Shown here piece by piece: positions 55,714 to 64,000 of a DNA stretch of 64,000 nucleotides. The stretch covers positions 148,966 through 212,965 of the forward strand of contig DYKO01000004.1 in NCBI GenBank assembly GCA_020722565.1. The letters are read 5' to 3'. This DNA comes from Rikenella microfusus (GTDB lineage: Bacteria; Bacteroidota; Bacteroidia; Bacteroidales; Tenuifilaceae). The notes beneath the pieces are model-generated. The model made no database searches, was not told the DNA's origin, and saw nothing but the letters and a program-made list of their open reading frames with translations. Every line of letters starts with the position of its first letter. Position 1 is the stretch's first letter. The translations under genes and the position numbers were made by a program.

Positions 55714-55751
55714 TTTCTTTAAGTTTAATATTGATGAAATGGTTATAAATG

Positions 55752-57671
55752 CTACTTGTAGCTTCGCTCCTGAAGCTTTACGTACTCAAATTTCAATTCT
55801 TCCTTATGAAGTATGGGCTCTTTCCCCTCGCCGGCAAACTCCCAGGCTGCCACATAAGCATAATTAGCATCGTCGCGCTTGGCTTCGCCATTTTCGGTTT
55901 TGCTCTCCTCGCGGAAGTGAGCACCACAACTTTCGCGGCGATTAAGTGCATCAAAGATCATCAACTTGCCCAGTTCCAGAAAATCAGCAACCCTGTTAGC
56001 CTTTTCCAACTCCTTGTTCAACTCAGTGGGGGAATCGGGTACTTTAAGGTTTTTCCAAAACTCCTCTTTAAGCTCATCGAGCAGTACCAGAGCTTTTTTG
56101 AGGCCCTCCTCGTTGCGAACCATGCCGCAGTAGTCCCACATAATTTTCCCCAATCGCTTATGGAAACTGGTAGCAGTTTCGGTGCCGTTAATTGAAATCA
56201 GCCTTTCAATTCTATCCTTAACCTCCTTTTCAGCGGCATCAAATTCTGGTGTATTGGTGGAAATTTTTGGGGTTTTAATTTCATCGGCCAGATAATCGGC
56301 AATGGTGTAAGGCAGAATAAAATAGCCATCGCCAGAGGTTTGCATGAGTGAGCTGGCACCAAGGCGGTTAGCGCCGTGATCGCTGAAATTGGCTTCGCCA
56401 ATGGCGTATAAACCGGGGATGGTAGTCATCAGGTTGTAATCAACCCAAAGCCCGCCCATGGTATAGTGCCCGGCAGGGTAAATACGCATGGGGACCTCAT
56501 AGGGCGATTCACCGGTAATTTTCTCATACATCTCAAAAAGATTGCCGTAGTTATCCTCAATGTACTTACGTCCCTTTTTCTGAATGGCATCGCGGAAATC
56601 GAGGTAAACCGACAGGCCAGTAGGGCCAACACCGTAACCGGCATCGCAGCGCTCTTTAGCAGCACGTGAAGCCACATCGCGGGGAACAAGATTCCCGAAT
56701 GCAGGGTAGCGGCGCTCTAAGTAGTAATCGCGTTCTTCCTCGGGTATATCATTAGGTTTACGTGTATCGCCCTTAATTTTAGGCACCCAAACACGTCCAT
56801 CGTTACGGAGCGATTCCGACATCAAAGTTAGCTTGCACTGATGGTCGTTTAGCACCGGTATACTGGTGGGGTGAATTTGCACAAAACTAGGGTTGGCAAA
56901 TAGAGCGCCCCGCTTATGAGCATGCCAAGCCGCGGAACCATTTGAGTTTAAGGCTAGGGTTGATAGGTAGTAAATGGTACCATAGCCTCCGGTAGCAAGC
57001 ACAACGGCATGAGCCGAATGCCGCTCTATTTCGCCGGTTATCAGGTTTCTAACTATAATACCACGGGCCTTACCATCAATAACAACAAGGTCCATCATCT
57101 CACGACGGGGGTACATGGTTACGGTGCCCCTATTTATCTGGCGCGAAAGAGCCGAGTAGGCACCAATAAGGCACTGCTGACCGGTTTGTCCCTTGGCATA
57201 AAAGGTTCGGGAAACCTGAACGCCACCAAAGGACCGATTCTCAATCAGCCCGCCATAATCGCGGGCAAAGGGAACCCCAAGGGCTGTGTAATGGTCAATA
57301 ACCAAATTGCTCACCTCCGCTGCACGGTAAACGTTTGCCTCGCGGGCCCTGAAGTCGCCACCCTTTATCATGTCATAGAATAAGCGGTAAACGCTATCGT
57401 TATCGTTTTTGTAGTTCTTTGCTGCGTTAATTCCTCCCTGTGCGGCTACAGAATGAGCTCGGCGCGGGCTATCCTGATAGCAAAACACCTTAACATTGTA
57501 GCCCAATTCACCCAATGTTGATGCAGCCGATGAACCAGCCAGTCCTGTTCCCACCACAATGATGTCAAGTTTACGACGATTTGCCGGACTAACCAGTCTT
57601 AATCGTGCCTTATGATTGGTCCACTTATCGGCCAAGGGACCATCGGGTATTTTGGTGTCTAACTTAATCAT
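55752..57671 (-). CDS. sdhA: Succinate dehydrogenase/fumarate reductase flavoprotein
   Basis: This 639-residue catalytic subunit has a dinucleotide fold [10 protein letters not shown] (41-50), the covalent-FAD histidine His73 in [10 protein letters not shown] and the substrate-site segment [11 protein letters not shown]. The VPRDVASRA motif with catalytic Arg and the [10 protein letters not shown] segment are intact. ATG 57671 gives MIKLDTKIP; an upstream TTG is in frame. It lies between sdhC and sdhB. Whether it runs forward or in reverse cannot be told from sequence alone. Confidence 0.94.
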   Translation of the reverse strand: MIKLDTKIPDGPLADKWTNHKARLRLVSPANRRKLDIIVVGTGLAGSSAASTLGELGYNVKVFCYQDSPRRAHSVAAQGGINAAKNYKNDNDSVYRLFYDMIKGGDFRAREANVYRAAEVSNLVIDHYTALGVPFARDYGGLIENRSFGGVQVSRTFYAKGQTGQQCLIGAYSALSRQINRGTVTMYPRREMMDLVVIDGKARGIIVRNLITGEIERHSAHAVVLATGGYGTIYYLSTLALNSNGSAAWHAHKRGALFANPSFVQIHPTSIPVLNDHQCKLTLMSESLRNDGRVWVPKIKGDTRKPNDIPEEERDYYLERRYPAFGNLVPRDVASRAAKERCDAGYGVGPTGLSVYLDFRDAIQKKGRKYIEDNYGNLFEMYEKITGESPYEVPMRIYPAGHYTMGGLWVDYNLMTTIPGLYAIGEANFSDHGANRLGASSLMQTSGDGYFILPYTIADYLADEIKTPKISTNTPEFDAAEKEVKDRIERLISINGTETATSFHKRLGKIMWDYCGMVRNEEGLKKALVLLDELKEEFWKNLKVPDSPTELNKELEKANRVADFLELGKLMIFDALNRRESCGAHFREESKTENGEAKRDDANYAYVAAWEFAGEGKEPILHKEELKFEYVKLQERSYK

Positions 57672-57698
57672 AAGCAATTATTTTTTTATTTAATTCAT

Positions 57699-58370
57699 CT
57701 ATTTAAATATCAAAAAGTAAAGAGGAATGATGCTAAAGCCGAATCCTATAATAGCTGCATAAATGTAGGCTATAACCTCAAGCCGCCTAAGCCATTTGGT
57801 TCCGTTCCATCCAAGGGTTTGAAAAGCTGCCCAAAAACCATGGCTAAGATGTAACCCCAAAAAGATTGCCCCTGCAACGTACAGCATATCGTACCACCAG
57901 TATTTAATGAATAACACCGATACCAGCGCATAGGTATTAGGCAGGGTATCCTGTCCGTAGGTTATGGTTCCAATTGTTCCAAACTTAATTTTCCAAAAAA
58001 AGTTGGTCAAATGGACGACAAGAAAAATAAATATGGTAGTACCTAGGATGTACATATTCTTTGATGCCCATGTTGAAACATCGTTTGAAGCACTGCTGGA
58101 ATATCCAATTGGTCGGGTTCGCTGATTTTTGATAGTGAGATAGGTGGCATATAAAATGTGTAAAACAAACCCTAGAGCCAGTAAGGGCTCAATTACTTTA
58201 ATGGCTGGATTGGTAGCCATAAAATGGGCGGCCCGGTTGAAAACCTCTCCTTCGCCTATTAATAGTAAAAGATTCACGGTAAGATGAACCAGCAGAAACA
58301 GCATCAGAAATAAACCTGTTATGCTCATTATCAATTTCTTACCAATAGATGAACGGAATATCTCAATCAT
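57699..58370 (-). CDS. sdhC: Succinate dehydrogenase/fumarate reductase cytochrome b subunit
   Basis: This 223-residue membrane anchor has five helices and belongs to the single-subunit di-haem cytochrome b type (group B SQR/QFR), where one polypeptide replaces SdhC and SdhD. Histidines in LLVHLTVNLL, FVLHILYATYL, LVVHLTNFFW and GLHLSHGFW are placed to bind the two haems. It is first in the operon, 27 bases before sdhA. Confidence 0.93.
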   Translation of the reverse strand: MIEIFRSSIGKKLIMSITGLFLMLFLLVHLTVNLLLLIGEGEVFNRAAHFMATNPAIKVIEPLLALGFVLHILYATYLTIKNQRTRPIGYSSSASNDVSTWASKNMYILGTTIFIFLVVHLTNFFWKIKFGTIGTITYGQDTLPNTYALVSVLFIKYWWYDMLYVAGAIFLGLHLSHGFWAAFQTLGWNGTKWLRRLEVIAYIYAAIIGFGFSIIPLYFLIFK

Positions 58371-58512
58371 AACTTTGGGAATTAATTTGGCCTAACAAGT
58401 TATAAAAAATTCCCACAGCTTATATTGGACAACTGTTAAAAATTAGGTCATATTATATTTTAAAGAATATTGGTAGGAAATAAAATAATATCTTGTTGAA
58501 TTTTAAATAATT

Positions 58513-58539
58513 AATGGCTTTTCGGAATGAAAAGCCATT
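58513..58539 (-). terminator. Terminator after the twin lipoproteins
   Basis: AATGGCTTTTC and GAAAAGCCATT form a perfect 11-bp stem with a 5-base loop. On the minus strand it lies 57 bases beyond the second lipoprotein gene and is followed by an AT-rich tail; it separates these genes from sdhC. Confidence 0.65.
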
Positions 58540-58596
58540 GCAATACAATCTAACCAAAAAGGGATTCCTTTTGGCCAATAGGTGAGTTAAATCAAA

Positions 58597-58728
58597 CTAA
58601 GCACGATTTATAACGGAACTCTTATAAATCTTACTGTAGGCCGGGCAGGTTTTTTTTGAACATGAACTTGCCAGCATAGCTAGCAATGTAAGCAACAATA
58701 TAACCGATGCAATTTTTCGTTTCTTCAT
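58597..58728 (-). CDS. Micro-lipoprotein with CPAY motif (43 residues)
   Basis: A 43-codon frame on the minus strand begins MKKRKIASVILLLTLLAMLASSC, giving a textbook signal peptide and lipobox ending at Cys23. The mature part would be only about 21 residues: CSKKTCPAYSKIYKSS and a short tail ending NRA. A CPAY motif follows the acylated cysteine by five residues. Its short length makes it easy to miss, but the lipobox, the shared motif with the gene just upstream and the hairpin beyond its stop make it credible. Function unknown. Confidence 0.7.
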   Translation of the reverse strand: MKKRKIASVILLLTLLAMLASSCSKKTCPAYSKIYKSSVINRA

Positions 58729-58751
58729 GGCAGTATAAATAATATTTCAAA

Positions 58752-58868
58752 TTACTCTACTGAACTCGTACTTGCATATGCAGGACACGGTATGTTGTTA
58801 TGACACGATACAAACGTTAATGCACATAAAGCAAGTAAAATTATAAAAAATATCTTTCTATTAAACAT
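58752..58868 (-). CDS. Micro-lipoprotein with CPAY motif (38 residues)
   Basis: This 38-codon frame begins MFNRKIFFIILLALCALT and reaches a lipobox FVSC; the mature part reads CHNNIPCPAYASTSSVE. It shares the CPAY motif, at nearly the same distance from the acylated cysteine, with the next gene 23 bases downstream. An ATG two codons upstream at 58874 is also in frame; AAAGG nine bases before 58868 favours the shorter start. It should be anchored to a membrane facing the periplasm. Function unknown. Confidence 0.68.
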   Translation of the reverse strand: MFNRKIFFIILLALCALTFVSCHNNIPCPAYASTSSVE

Positions 58869-59113
58869 CCCCATAAACCTTTCACTTTAAAGAATTGCAA
58901 AGATGAAATCTTTTGCAAGATACTAAAAATTATTTGACAAAAGCACAAAATAGATTGATTTATGTCATCATTTGATAGGGCAATTTTTTTTAGCAATGTT
59001 TTTATTCTACCAGCAAAAAATTTATATGGTGCTATTTTTTTAATTAGTAGATATGACAGGTTAATCCGCATTAAAGCATTTTTTTGGTTATCTTTCGGCA
59101 TAAAAATCAACTA

Positions 59114-61597
59114 ATGGCAAGAGAGCTACTGTATGCCGATGTAATTTTACCATTGGCCCTTCAGGGGACATTTACATACTGCGTACCGGAAGATATGATC
59201 AATAGGGTAAAACCCGGTGCTAGGGTTGTGGTATCGTTTGGCAAACGTAGGCTTTTTTCTGCTTTGGTTTATAGGCTTCATAATAGGCCTCCCCAGAACT
59301 TTCAGGTTAAAGATATACTTCAGGTAATAGATGAGCACCCAATAGTTCAACCGCAGCAAATACGGCTTTGGGAATGGATTTCGGAATATTACATGTGCTC
59401 TTTAGGTGAGGTTATGGATGCTGCACTGCCCTCGGGGCTCAAAATGGAAAGCGACACCTTTGTAACATCAGTATCCGAAATCGAAGAATTAGAGCTGACC
59501 AACGAGGAGCTAACACTGATTCATATTTTAGGGCAAAAACGTAAGTTTACCATTCAGCAACTTGCTGAAAAATCGGGGTTACGCCACCCCATGGCCATAA
59601 TTAAATCGATGCTTGAGCGCAATCTACTTTATGTTTCCGAAGAGATTGAATCGGAGTATCAACCCAAAACAGAACTCTTCCTGAGCATCAACCCGGAGTA
59701 CAGCAACGAAAAAAAACTCTGTGAACTTCTCGATTCCCTTAAACGCGCACCAGCACAACAAAGGGTTATACTTGCTATTGCAGCACAAACCAAAAACTCT
59801 GAAAATGCCACCGTTACAAGAGTGCCCCGTAAGTTGCTTCTCCATAAGCTAAACATCACAACGGGGGTTATAAATGCTCTATTGAGCAAGGGAATACTTA
59901 TTCAACAGGTTGATGAAGCGACGAGGTTAGCTGAAAACGAGAGCCAACAGAAAGATGATGCACCCCAACCTCTGGCTGATTTTCAGATAAAAGCTATTGA
60001 CGAAATTCGCAAAAATTTTGAGCAACACGATGTGGTACTCCTACATGGGGTAACATCGAGCGGCAAAACCGAAATTTACATGCACCTGATTGATGAGATG
60101 CTGCACTCAGGTAAACAAATTCTCTATCTTTTGCCGGAAATAGCCCTAACTACTCAAATTATTAACCGGTTAAGAAAGGTATTTGGAAACAAAATAGGGG
60201 TTTACCATTCCCGTTTTTCGGATTCCGAAAGGGTTGAGGTTTACCTACGCATGTTGGGGAAAAACACAAACCAGCCGCAATACGGGGTAATACTGGGTGT
60301 GCGCTCATCTGTGTTTCTGCCGTTCGAAAATTTAGGACTTGTGATTATTGACGAGGAACACGAAAACACCTTTAAGCAGTATAATCCCGCCCCGCGATAC
60401 CATGCACGCGACACTGCCATTGTAATGGCCAAACATGCCGGAGCAAAAGTACTGTTGGGTACCGCAACTCCATCAGTTGAATCGTACTTCAACTCAAAAA
60501 TTGGGAAATATGGATTGGTAGCTATATCGGAACGATACAGCGGATTGGAGCTGCCCAAAACCGAGGTGGTAAACATTCGAGAGGCATGGTTGCGTAAGAA
60601 AATGAAATCGCATTTTTCTGAAAAGCTTCTGACTGCTATTGAACAGGCTTTACTGAATAAGGAACAGGTTATTCTATTTCAGAACCGAAGGGGCTACGCC
60701 CCTTTTATGGAATGTGCCGATTGTGGTTGGGTTCCCCATTGCGAGCACTGCGATGTTACCTTAACCTACCATAAGCATTCCAATCAGCTCGTCTGTCACT
60801 ACTGCGGGTATGGCATTGAGCAACCCGGCGCATGCCTGGCATGCGGTAGCACCAACCTTCAACCCAAAGGGTTTGGTACTGAGAAGATTGAAGATGAGCT
60901 AAGCATATTTTTCCCCAGTGCGGTTATTGAGCGTATCGACCTCGACTCAACCCGTTCCAAGTCGTCGTATGATAGAATTATAACTAATTTTGAGTTGGGC
61001 AAGGTTGATATACTTGTTGGTACTCAAATGGTTACCAAGGGGCTCGATTTTGAACGGGTGAGCTTGGTAGGCGTACTAAATGCCGATAACATGCTCAACT
61101 TCCCTGATTTCCGGGCGTTTGAACGAAGCTTTCAGCTGCTTACACAGGTTAGTGGCCGTGCTGGCCGCAAGGGAAAACGCGGACTATTTATCTTACAAAC
61201 GGCTCAGCCCCAGCATCCCATTATTCGTCAGGTGGTTGAACACGATTTTGAATCATTTTTTAATTGGCAACTGGCTGAACGAAAAAAATTTAATTACCCA
61301 CCCTTCTTCAGGCTGGTACGTATTAGTCTAAAGCACAAGGATAGAAACGTGCTCAACTTGGCTGCAGACCTTTTATCAAAAACATTAAGACACTCGCTGA
61401 ACAATAATGTTCTAGGGCCCGAGGCTCCAATCATTCCAAGAGTGCAAGGCCTATACATTCTGGAGATACTTGTTAAGATAGGACGAGAGCTACCCATTAG
61501 CCGGATAAAACAGTTTATCGGCCATAGCGTGTACATGTTACGGCAAAACAAGGATACAGCTTCAGTTATTGCTTCAATCGATGTTGACCCCTACTAA
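59114..61597 (+). CDS. priA: Primosomal replication protein N' (PriA helicase)
   Basis: This 827-residue helicase restarts stalled replication forks. It has the N-terminal DNA-binding domain (ADVILPLALQGTFTY), Walker A GVTSSGKTEIY near 312-322, DEEH (Walker B) and eight cysteines of the two zinc sites within CADCGWVPHCEHCDV and the CHYCG and CLACGS segments near 533-580. Helicase motifs continue through QVSGRAGRKGK. ATG 59114 gives the family start; an upstream in-frame start adds ten residues. Its 3' end overlaps hydF by four bases, convergently. Confidence 0.95.
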   Translation: MARELLYADVILPLALQGTFTYCVPEDMINRVKPGARVVVSFGKRRLFSALVYRLHNRPPQNFQVKDILQVIDEHPIVQPQQIRLWEWISEYYMCSLGEVMDAALPSGLKMESDTFVTSVSEIEELELTNEELTLIHILGQKRKFTIQQLAEKSGLRHPMAIIKSMLERNLLYVSEEIESEYQPKTELFLSINPEYSNEKKLCELLDSLKRAPAQQRVILAIAAQTKNSENATVTRVPRKLLLHKLNITTGVINALLSKGILIQQVDEATRLAENESQQKDDAPQPLADFQIKAIDEIRKNFEQHDVVLLHGVTSSGKTEIYMHLIDEMLHSGKQILYLLPEIALTTQIINRLRKVFGNKIGVYHSRFSDSERVEVYLRMLGKNTNQPQYGVILGVRSSVFLPFENLGLVIIDEEHENTFKQYNPAPRYHARDTAIVMAKHAGAKVLLGTATPSVESYFNSKIGKYGLVAISERYSGLELPKTEVVNIREAWLRKKMKSHFSEKLLTAIEQALLNKEQVILFQNRRGYAPFMECADCGWVPHCEHCDVTLTYHKHSNQLVCHYCGYGIEQPGACLACGSTNLQPKGFGTEKIEDELSIFFPSAVIERIDLDSTRSKSSYDRIITNFELGKVDILVGTQMVTKGLDFERVSLVGVLNADNMLNFPDFRAFERSFQLLTQVSGRAGRKGKRGLFILQTAQPQHPIIRQVVEHDFESFFNWQLAERKKFNYPPFFRLVRISLKHKDRNVLNLAADLLSKTLRHSLNNNVLGPEAPIIPRVQGLYILEILVKIGRELPISRIKQFIGHSVYMLRQNKDTASVIASIDVDPY

Positions 61598-62823
61598 AGA
61601 TAATCAGTTTTTGAAATGTTACTACCTGTAAACGGGGCAATGGCTCTCTGGTAAATACCCTGAACGTAAGCAATGGCCATTCCATAATTGGTAACGGGAA
61701 TACCCGCATCAACAGCTGGGCGTAACCGGTTTATTATCTGCTTACGGGTTATCATACATCCACCACACTGAATAACCAAAGAGTACTCGCGAATATCACG
61801 GGGCAAGGCATCAAGACCGGCAACCACCTCAAATTCCAGTTGTTTACCTGTAAAATTTGAAAGCCAACGTGGAATTTTTACCCTTCCAATATCGTCGCAC
61901 GAAACGTGGTGGTTGCAGCTCTCGAGCAGCAGCACCCTGTTGCCATCCTTTAGCTCCGATATCTTTGGGGTGCCCCTAAGGTAGTTATCAAAATCGCCCT
62001 TAAAGCGAGCCAACAGAATGCTAAAACTGGTTAAGGGGATATCGCGGGGTATTGAAGCATCGGCCTTAAAAAAAATTTGGCTATCGGTTACAGCCAGTGC
62101 TGGTTTTACCTGCGTTTTTCTAAGAAAAGTATCAATCTCGCGCTCCTTAAGCACAACAGCTAAGGCATCGTTATCGAGCACATCGCGGATAGCCTGTACC
62201 TGAGGCAATATGAGTCTTCCGGCAGGTGCCTCAACATCAATGGGGGTAATGAGCAAAACTATATCACCATACGATATTAAATCGCCCAGTAGGGTTGGAG
62301 TACGGTACGACGATTCGGGTATGGCCTTCTTAATAAGCTCAATCAACTGATTGGGTTGATCATTATCAAGGCAGCTGAGCTCAATAAAACCTGATGGATG
62401 AAATGTGCTTACCTTATTTATGAATTTGTCAGTAGCTTTTTCGATATCGCTCTTGTTATGCACCACAATAAACGGGGTATCGGTCTTTCGGAATTCGGCT
62501 AGCAGTATATCCTCGTACTCGCCCCATGTATTAACGGTAACCACCACAATAGCCAAATCAATGTGGGCAATGGATTGCAAGGTTTTTTCAATCCTTTTGA
62601 GACCTAACTCTCCTGTATCGTCAATCCCAGCAGTATCAACCAACACCACAGGGCCAAAACCAGTTATCTCAAACGATTTTTTAACCGGGTCGGTGGTGGT
62701 ACCGGCAAAATCGGATACGATGGCCACATTCTGGCCGGTCAAACGGTTGATTAGTGAACTTTTCCCATTATTACGGCGGCCGTATATACCGATATGAGGT
62801 TTTGATTCCTTTCCCTTTTGCAT
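61594..62823 (-). CDS. hydF: [FeFe]-hydrogenase maturation GTPase HydF
   Basis: This 409-residue scaffold carries the H-cluster precursor to [FeFe]-hydrogenase. It has a GTPase domain with P-loop GRRNNGKSS (about 15-23), DTAG and NKSD, then a dimerisation region and a C-terminal cluster-binding domain with ESCNHHVSCDD and QCGGCM. These supply the CxH and CxxC ligands of the [4Fe-4S] cluster. hydE and hydG are not in this window. Its presence indicates anaerobic hydrogen metabolism. ATG 62823 fits the family better than a TTG 33 bases upstream. Confidence 0.93.
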   Translation of the reverse strand: MQKGKESKPHIGIYGRRNNGKSSLINRLTGQNVAIVSDFAGTTTDPVKKSFEITGFGPVVLVDTAGIDDTGELGLKRIEKTLQSIAHIDLAIVVVTVNTWGEYEDILLAEFRKTDTPFIVVHNKSDIEKATDKFINKVSTFHPSGFIELSCLDNDQPNQLIELIKKAIPESSYRTPTLLGDLISYGDIVLLITPIDVEAPAGRLILPQVQAIRDVLDNDALAVVLKEREIDTFLRKTQVKPALAVTDSQIFFKADASIPRDIPLTSFSILLARFKGDFDNYLRGTPKISELKDGNRVLLLESCNHHVSCDDIGRVKIPRWLSNFTGKQLEFEVVAGLDALPRDIREYSLVIQCGGCMITRKQIINRLRPAVDAGIPVTNYGMAIAYVQGIYQRAIAPFTGSNISKTDYL

Positions 62824-62942
62824 AGCTATTGGAATGCGGTGTGCAAATATACCCAAATATCTTTTTAAAAAAACCTAATAAAACAGCATACTATTCTTAA
62901 TTAATGATTAACTTGCATAACATTTTAATTAAAATCAAAAAA

Positions 62943-63872
62943 ATGAAATTTAAAGTTGCAAGTATTTTAACAGTAATCACCCTGCTAAGTTCTGTATGGG
63001 TTGCAGAGGCCCAGGTGGGGGGTTTCCTTAAGGATAAAGCTCAAAAAGCTTTAGTAAAAGGCCTAAAACGTGGCGAGGACGAAAAGAAGATTGATGAGCA
63101 ACAGCAGGTAGAGGAGCAAAAGGAGAAGCAGCAATCAAAGCAAAATCCTGCCGATTCATACATGCAAAAGAAAATGATGGGCTGGATGGGGATGAACAAG
63201 GTGAAGTACGATCCGGCATACAGCTACACCTCAAGCATGAAGATGGACGTTGAAACCCTTGATTCTGCCGCAACAGAGGTAAACAAAGGGTCATACTCCT
63301 TTTACTTTGATAAGAATTCGAAAAATTTTGCCATGGAATTTGAAGCGCTCAACCCCGAAAGCGGGAAAAATGAAAAATCGTTGATGATATTCGACTATAA
63401 AAACATGGCCATACTAATTATTAGCGATAAGGATGGACAAAAGAGTGGTATTGCCATGGCAATGGCCCCAGATTCATCGCAGGAGAGTAACACACAGGAT
63501 GCACAAAACGAAGCAGTTAGTCAGGAAGATCTTTCGGCCTATAACATGTACTATAAGCCCACCGGGCGCACCAAAAACATTATGGGCTACAAATGCAGCG
63601 AATACGTTTACGAAAATCCAGAGGGACGCATTGAACTATGGGCTACCAACGATATTAAGTATGATTACTCTGGTGCTTATGGACATATGCAGGGTTTTCA
63701 GTACCTGGCCACAGGCGGTACCGCCTATCTGCTTGGAACTGTTTTGGAAATGCATTTCAAAGATGCCGACTCCAATGCCCGCGGTGATTTCTGGATAAAA
63801 GAACTCAACCCCAACACCAGTAGAACCATTTCCGTAGCCGATTTTCAGATTGTTGGATTAGGAGGCAAGTAA
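62943..63872 (+). CDS. DUF4412-family exported protein
   Basis: This 309-residue protein has a signal ending VAEAQ (about 1-24), a charged coiled segment rich in Gln, Glu and Lys (about 35-70) and a C-terminal region resembling DUF4412, including YSFYFDKNSKNFAM, KNIMGYKCSEYVYE and IELWATNDI. This domain measures or binds something unknown in the periplasm. ATG 62943 is used because it begins a clean signal peptide. The 128 bases after the stop show no gene I can recognise. Confidence 0.75.
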   Translation: MKFKVASILTVITLLSSVWVAEAQVGGFLKDKAQKALVKGLKRGEDEKKIDEQQQVEEQKEKQQSKQNPADSYMQKKMMGWMGMNKVKYDPAYSYTSSMKMDVETLDSAATEVNKGSYSFYFDKNSKNFAMEFEALNPESGKNEKSLMIFDYKNMAILIISDKDGQKSGIAMAMAPDSSQESNTQDAQNEAVSQEDLSAYNMYYKPTGRTKNIMGYKCSEYVYENPEGRIELWATNDIKYDYSGAYGHMQGFQYLATGGTAYLLGTVLEMHFKDADSNARGDFWIKELNPNTSRTISVADFQIVGLGGK

Positions 63873-64000
63873 TGGATGGAGATGGGTTAATTGTTGATAG
63901 CCCATTGTGGCTGAATGTAGCATTAATCCATATCCTAAAAAACATATTGAATTAGGCATTTAAGTAATAAAATTTATACGGAAATGGTTTTGCCTTGACC

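Noticed and set aside
58841..59110. An 89-codon minus-strand frame upstream of priA
   Set aside because: It is low-complexity, Lys/Ile/Phe-rich, has no motif and overlaps the better-supported micro-lipoprotein in another frame.
1..64000. Mobile element or CRISPR array
   Set aside because: No transposase, integrase, terminal repeats or regularly spaced repeats were seen.

Overview
The window is chromosomal DNA of a Bacteroidota bacterium, most likely an anaerobic or fermentative member of the Bacteroidales/Marinilabiliales side of the phylum. This is inferred from gene content, not from an rRNA. Supporting features are promoters of the TTG/TAnnTTTG type before many genes, family-specific outer-membrane proteins (two DUF6089-like proteins beside bamA), a long-tailed bS16, a TGS/ThrRS-like domain fused to uridine kinase, a three-subunit succinate dehydrogenase/fumarate reductase, a SiaB-type kinase, and HydF for [FeFe]-hydrogenase maturation. 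The sequence is AT-rich. I saw no insertion sequence, prophage, integron or CRISPR array; this looks like core genome with a few lineage-specific inserts.

Layout. 1-5.6 kb: the 5' end of thyA, a nucleoside-recognition membrane protein, tRNA-Leu, lptB, a CapD/WbpM-type sugar dehydratase, a thioesterase, rimM and rpsP. 5.8-12.7 kb: a BamE-like/BASS transporter fusion, an acyltransferase, a cDPG-synthetase-like GTPase, sppA and folK. 12.8-13.4 kb: a decayed lipocalin lipoprotein gene. 13.4-20.5 kb: upp, a DNA glycosylase, crcB plus DUF190, tig and clpP, an esterase, radC and a DUF3298 protein. 20.5-31.2 kb: rpsT with tRNA-Glu, mpl, a GH25 lysozyme, a TPR histidine kinase, trkA, then a LytTR regulator-ruvX-def-comEC run.

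31.4-44.6 kb is one long minus-strand stretch devoted largely to the envelope: a two-gene unit (SPOR-like repeat protein plus a Ca-binding barrel protein), a fused nucleoside kinase, murI, two Skp/OmpH chaperones, bamA, uppS, two outer-membrane proteins, nadK and a CBS protein. 44.7-48.6 kb holds pdxJ, a hydrolase, an exonuclease, udk and manA. 48.8-53.9 kb holds a signalling group: a SiaB-like kinase, a YD-repeat secreted protein and a propeller/SpoIIE phosphatase. 54-58.4 kb has tRNA-Gly, a universal stress protein and sdhB-sdhA-sdhC. 58.6-58.9 kb holds two tiny, previously easy-to-miss lipoproteins that share a CPAY motif. 59-64 kb has priA, hydF and a DUF4412 protein.

The most interesting items are the twin CPAY micro-lipoproteins, the BamE-like domain fused to a BASS transporter, the SiaB/YD/SpoIIE group lacking an adjacent SiaC, and the two-gene SPOR/EF-hand envelope unit. 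No stretch longer than about 300 bases lacks an annotated gene, pseudogene or small gene. All functions are read from sequence motifs by eye; no database search was run.
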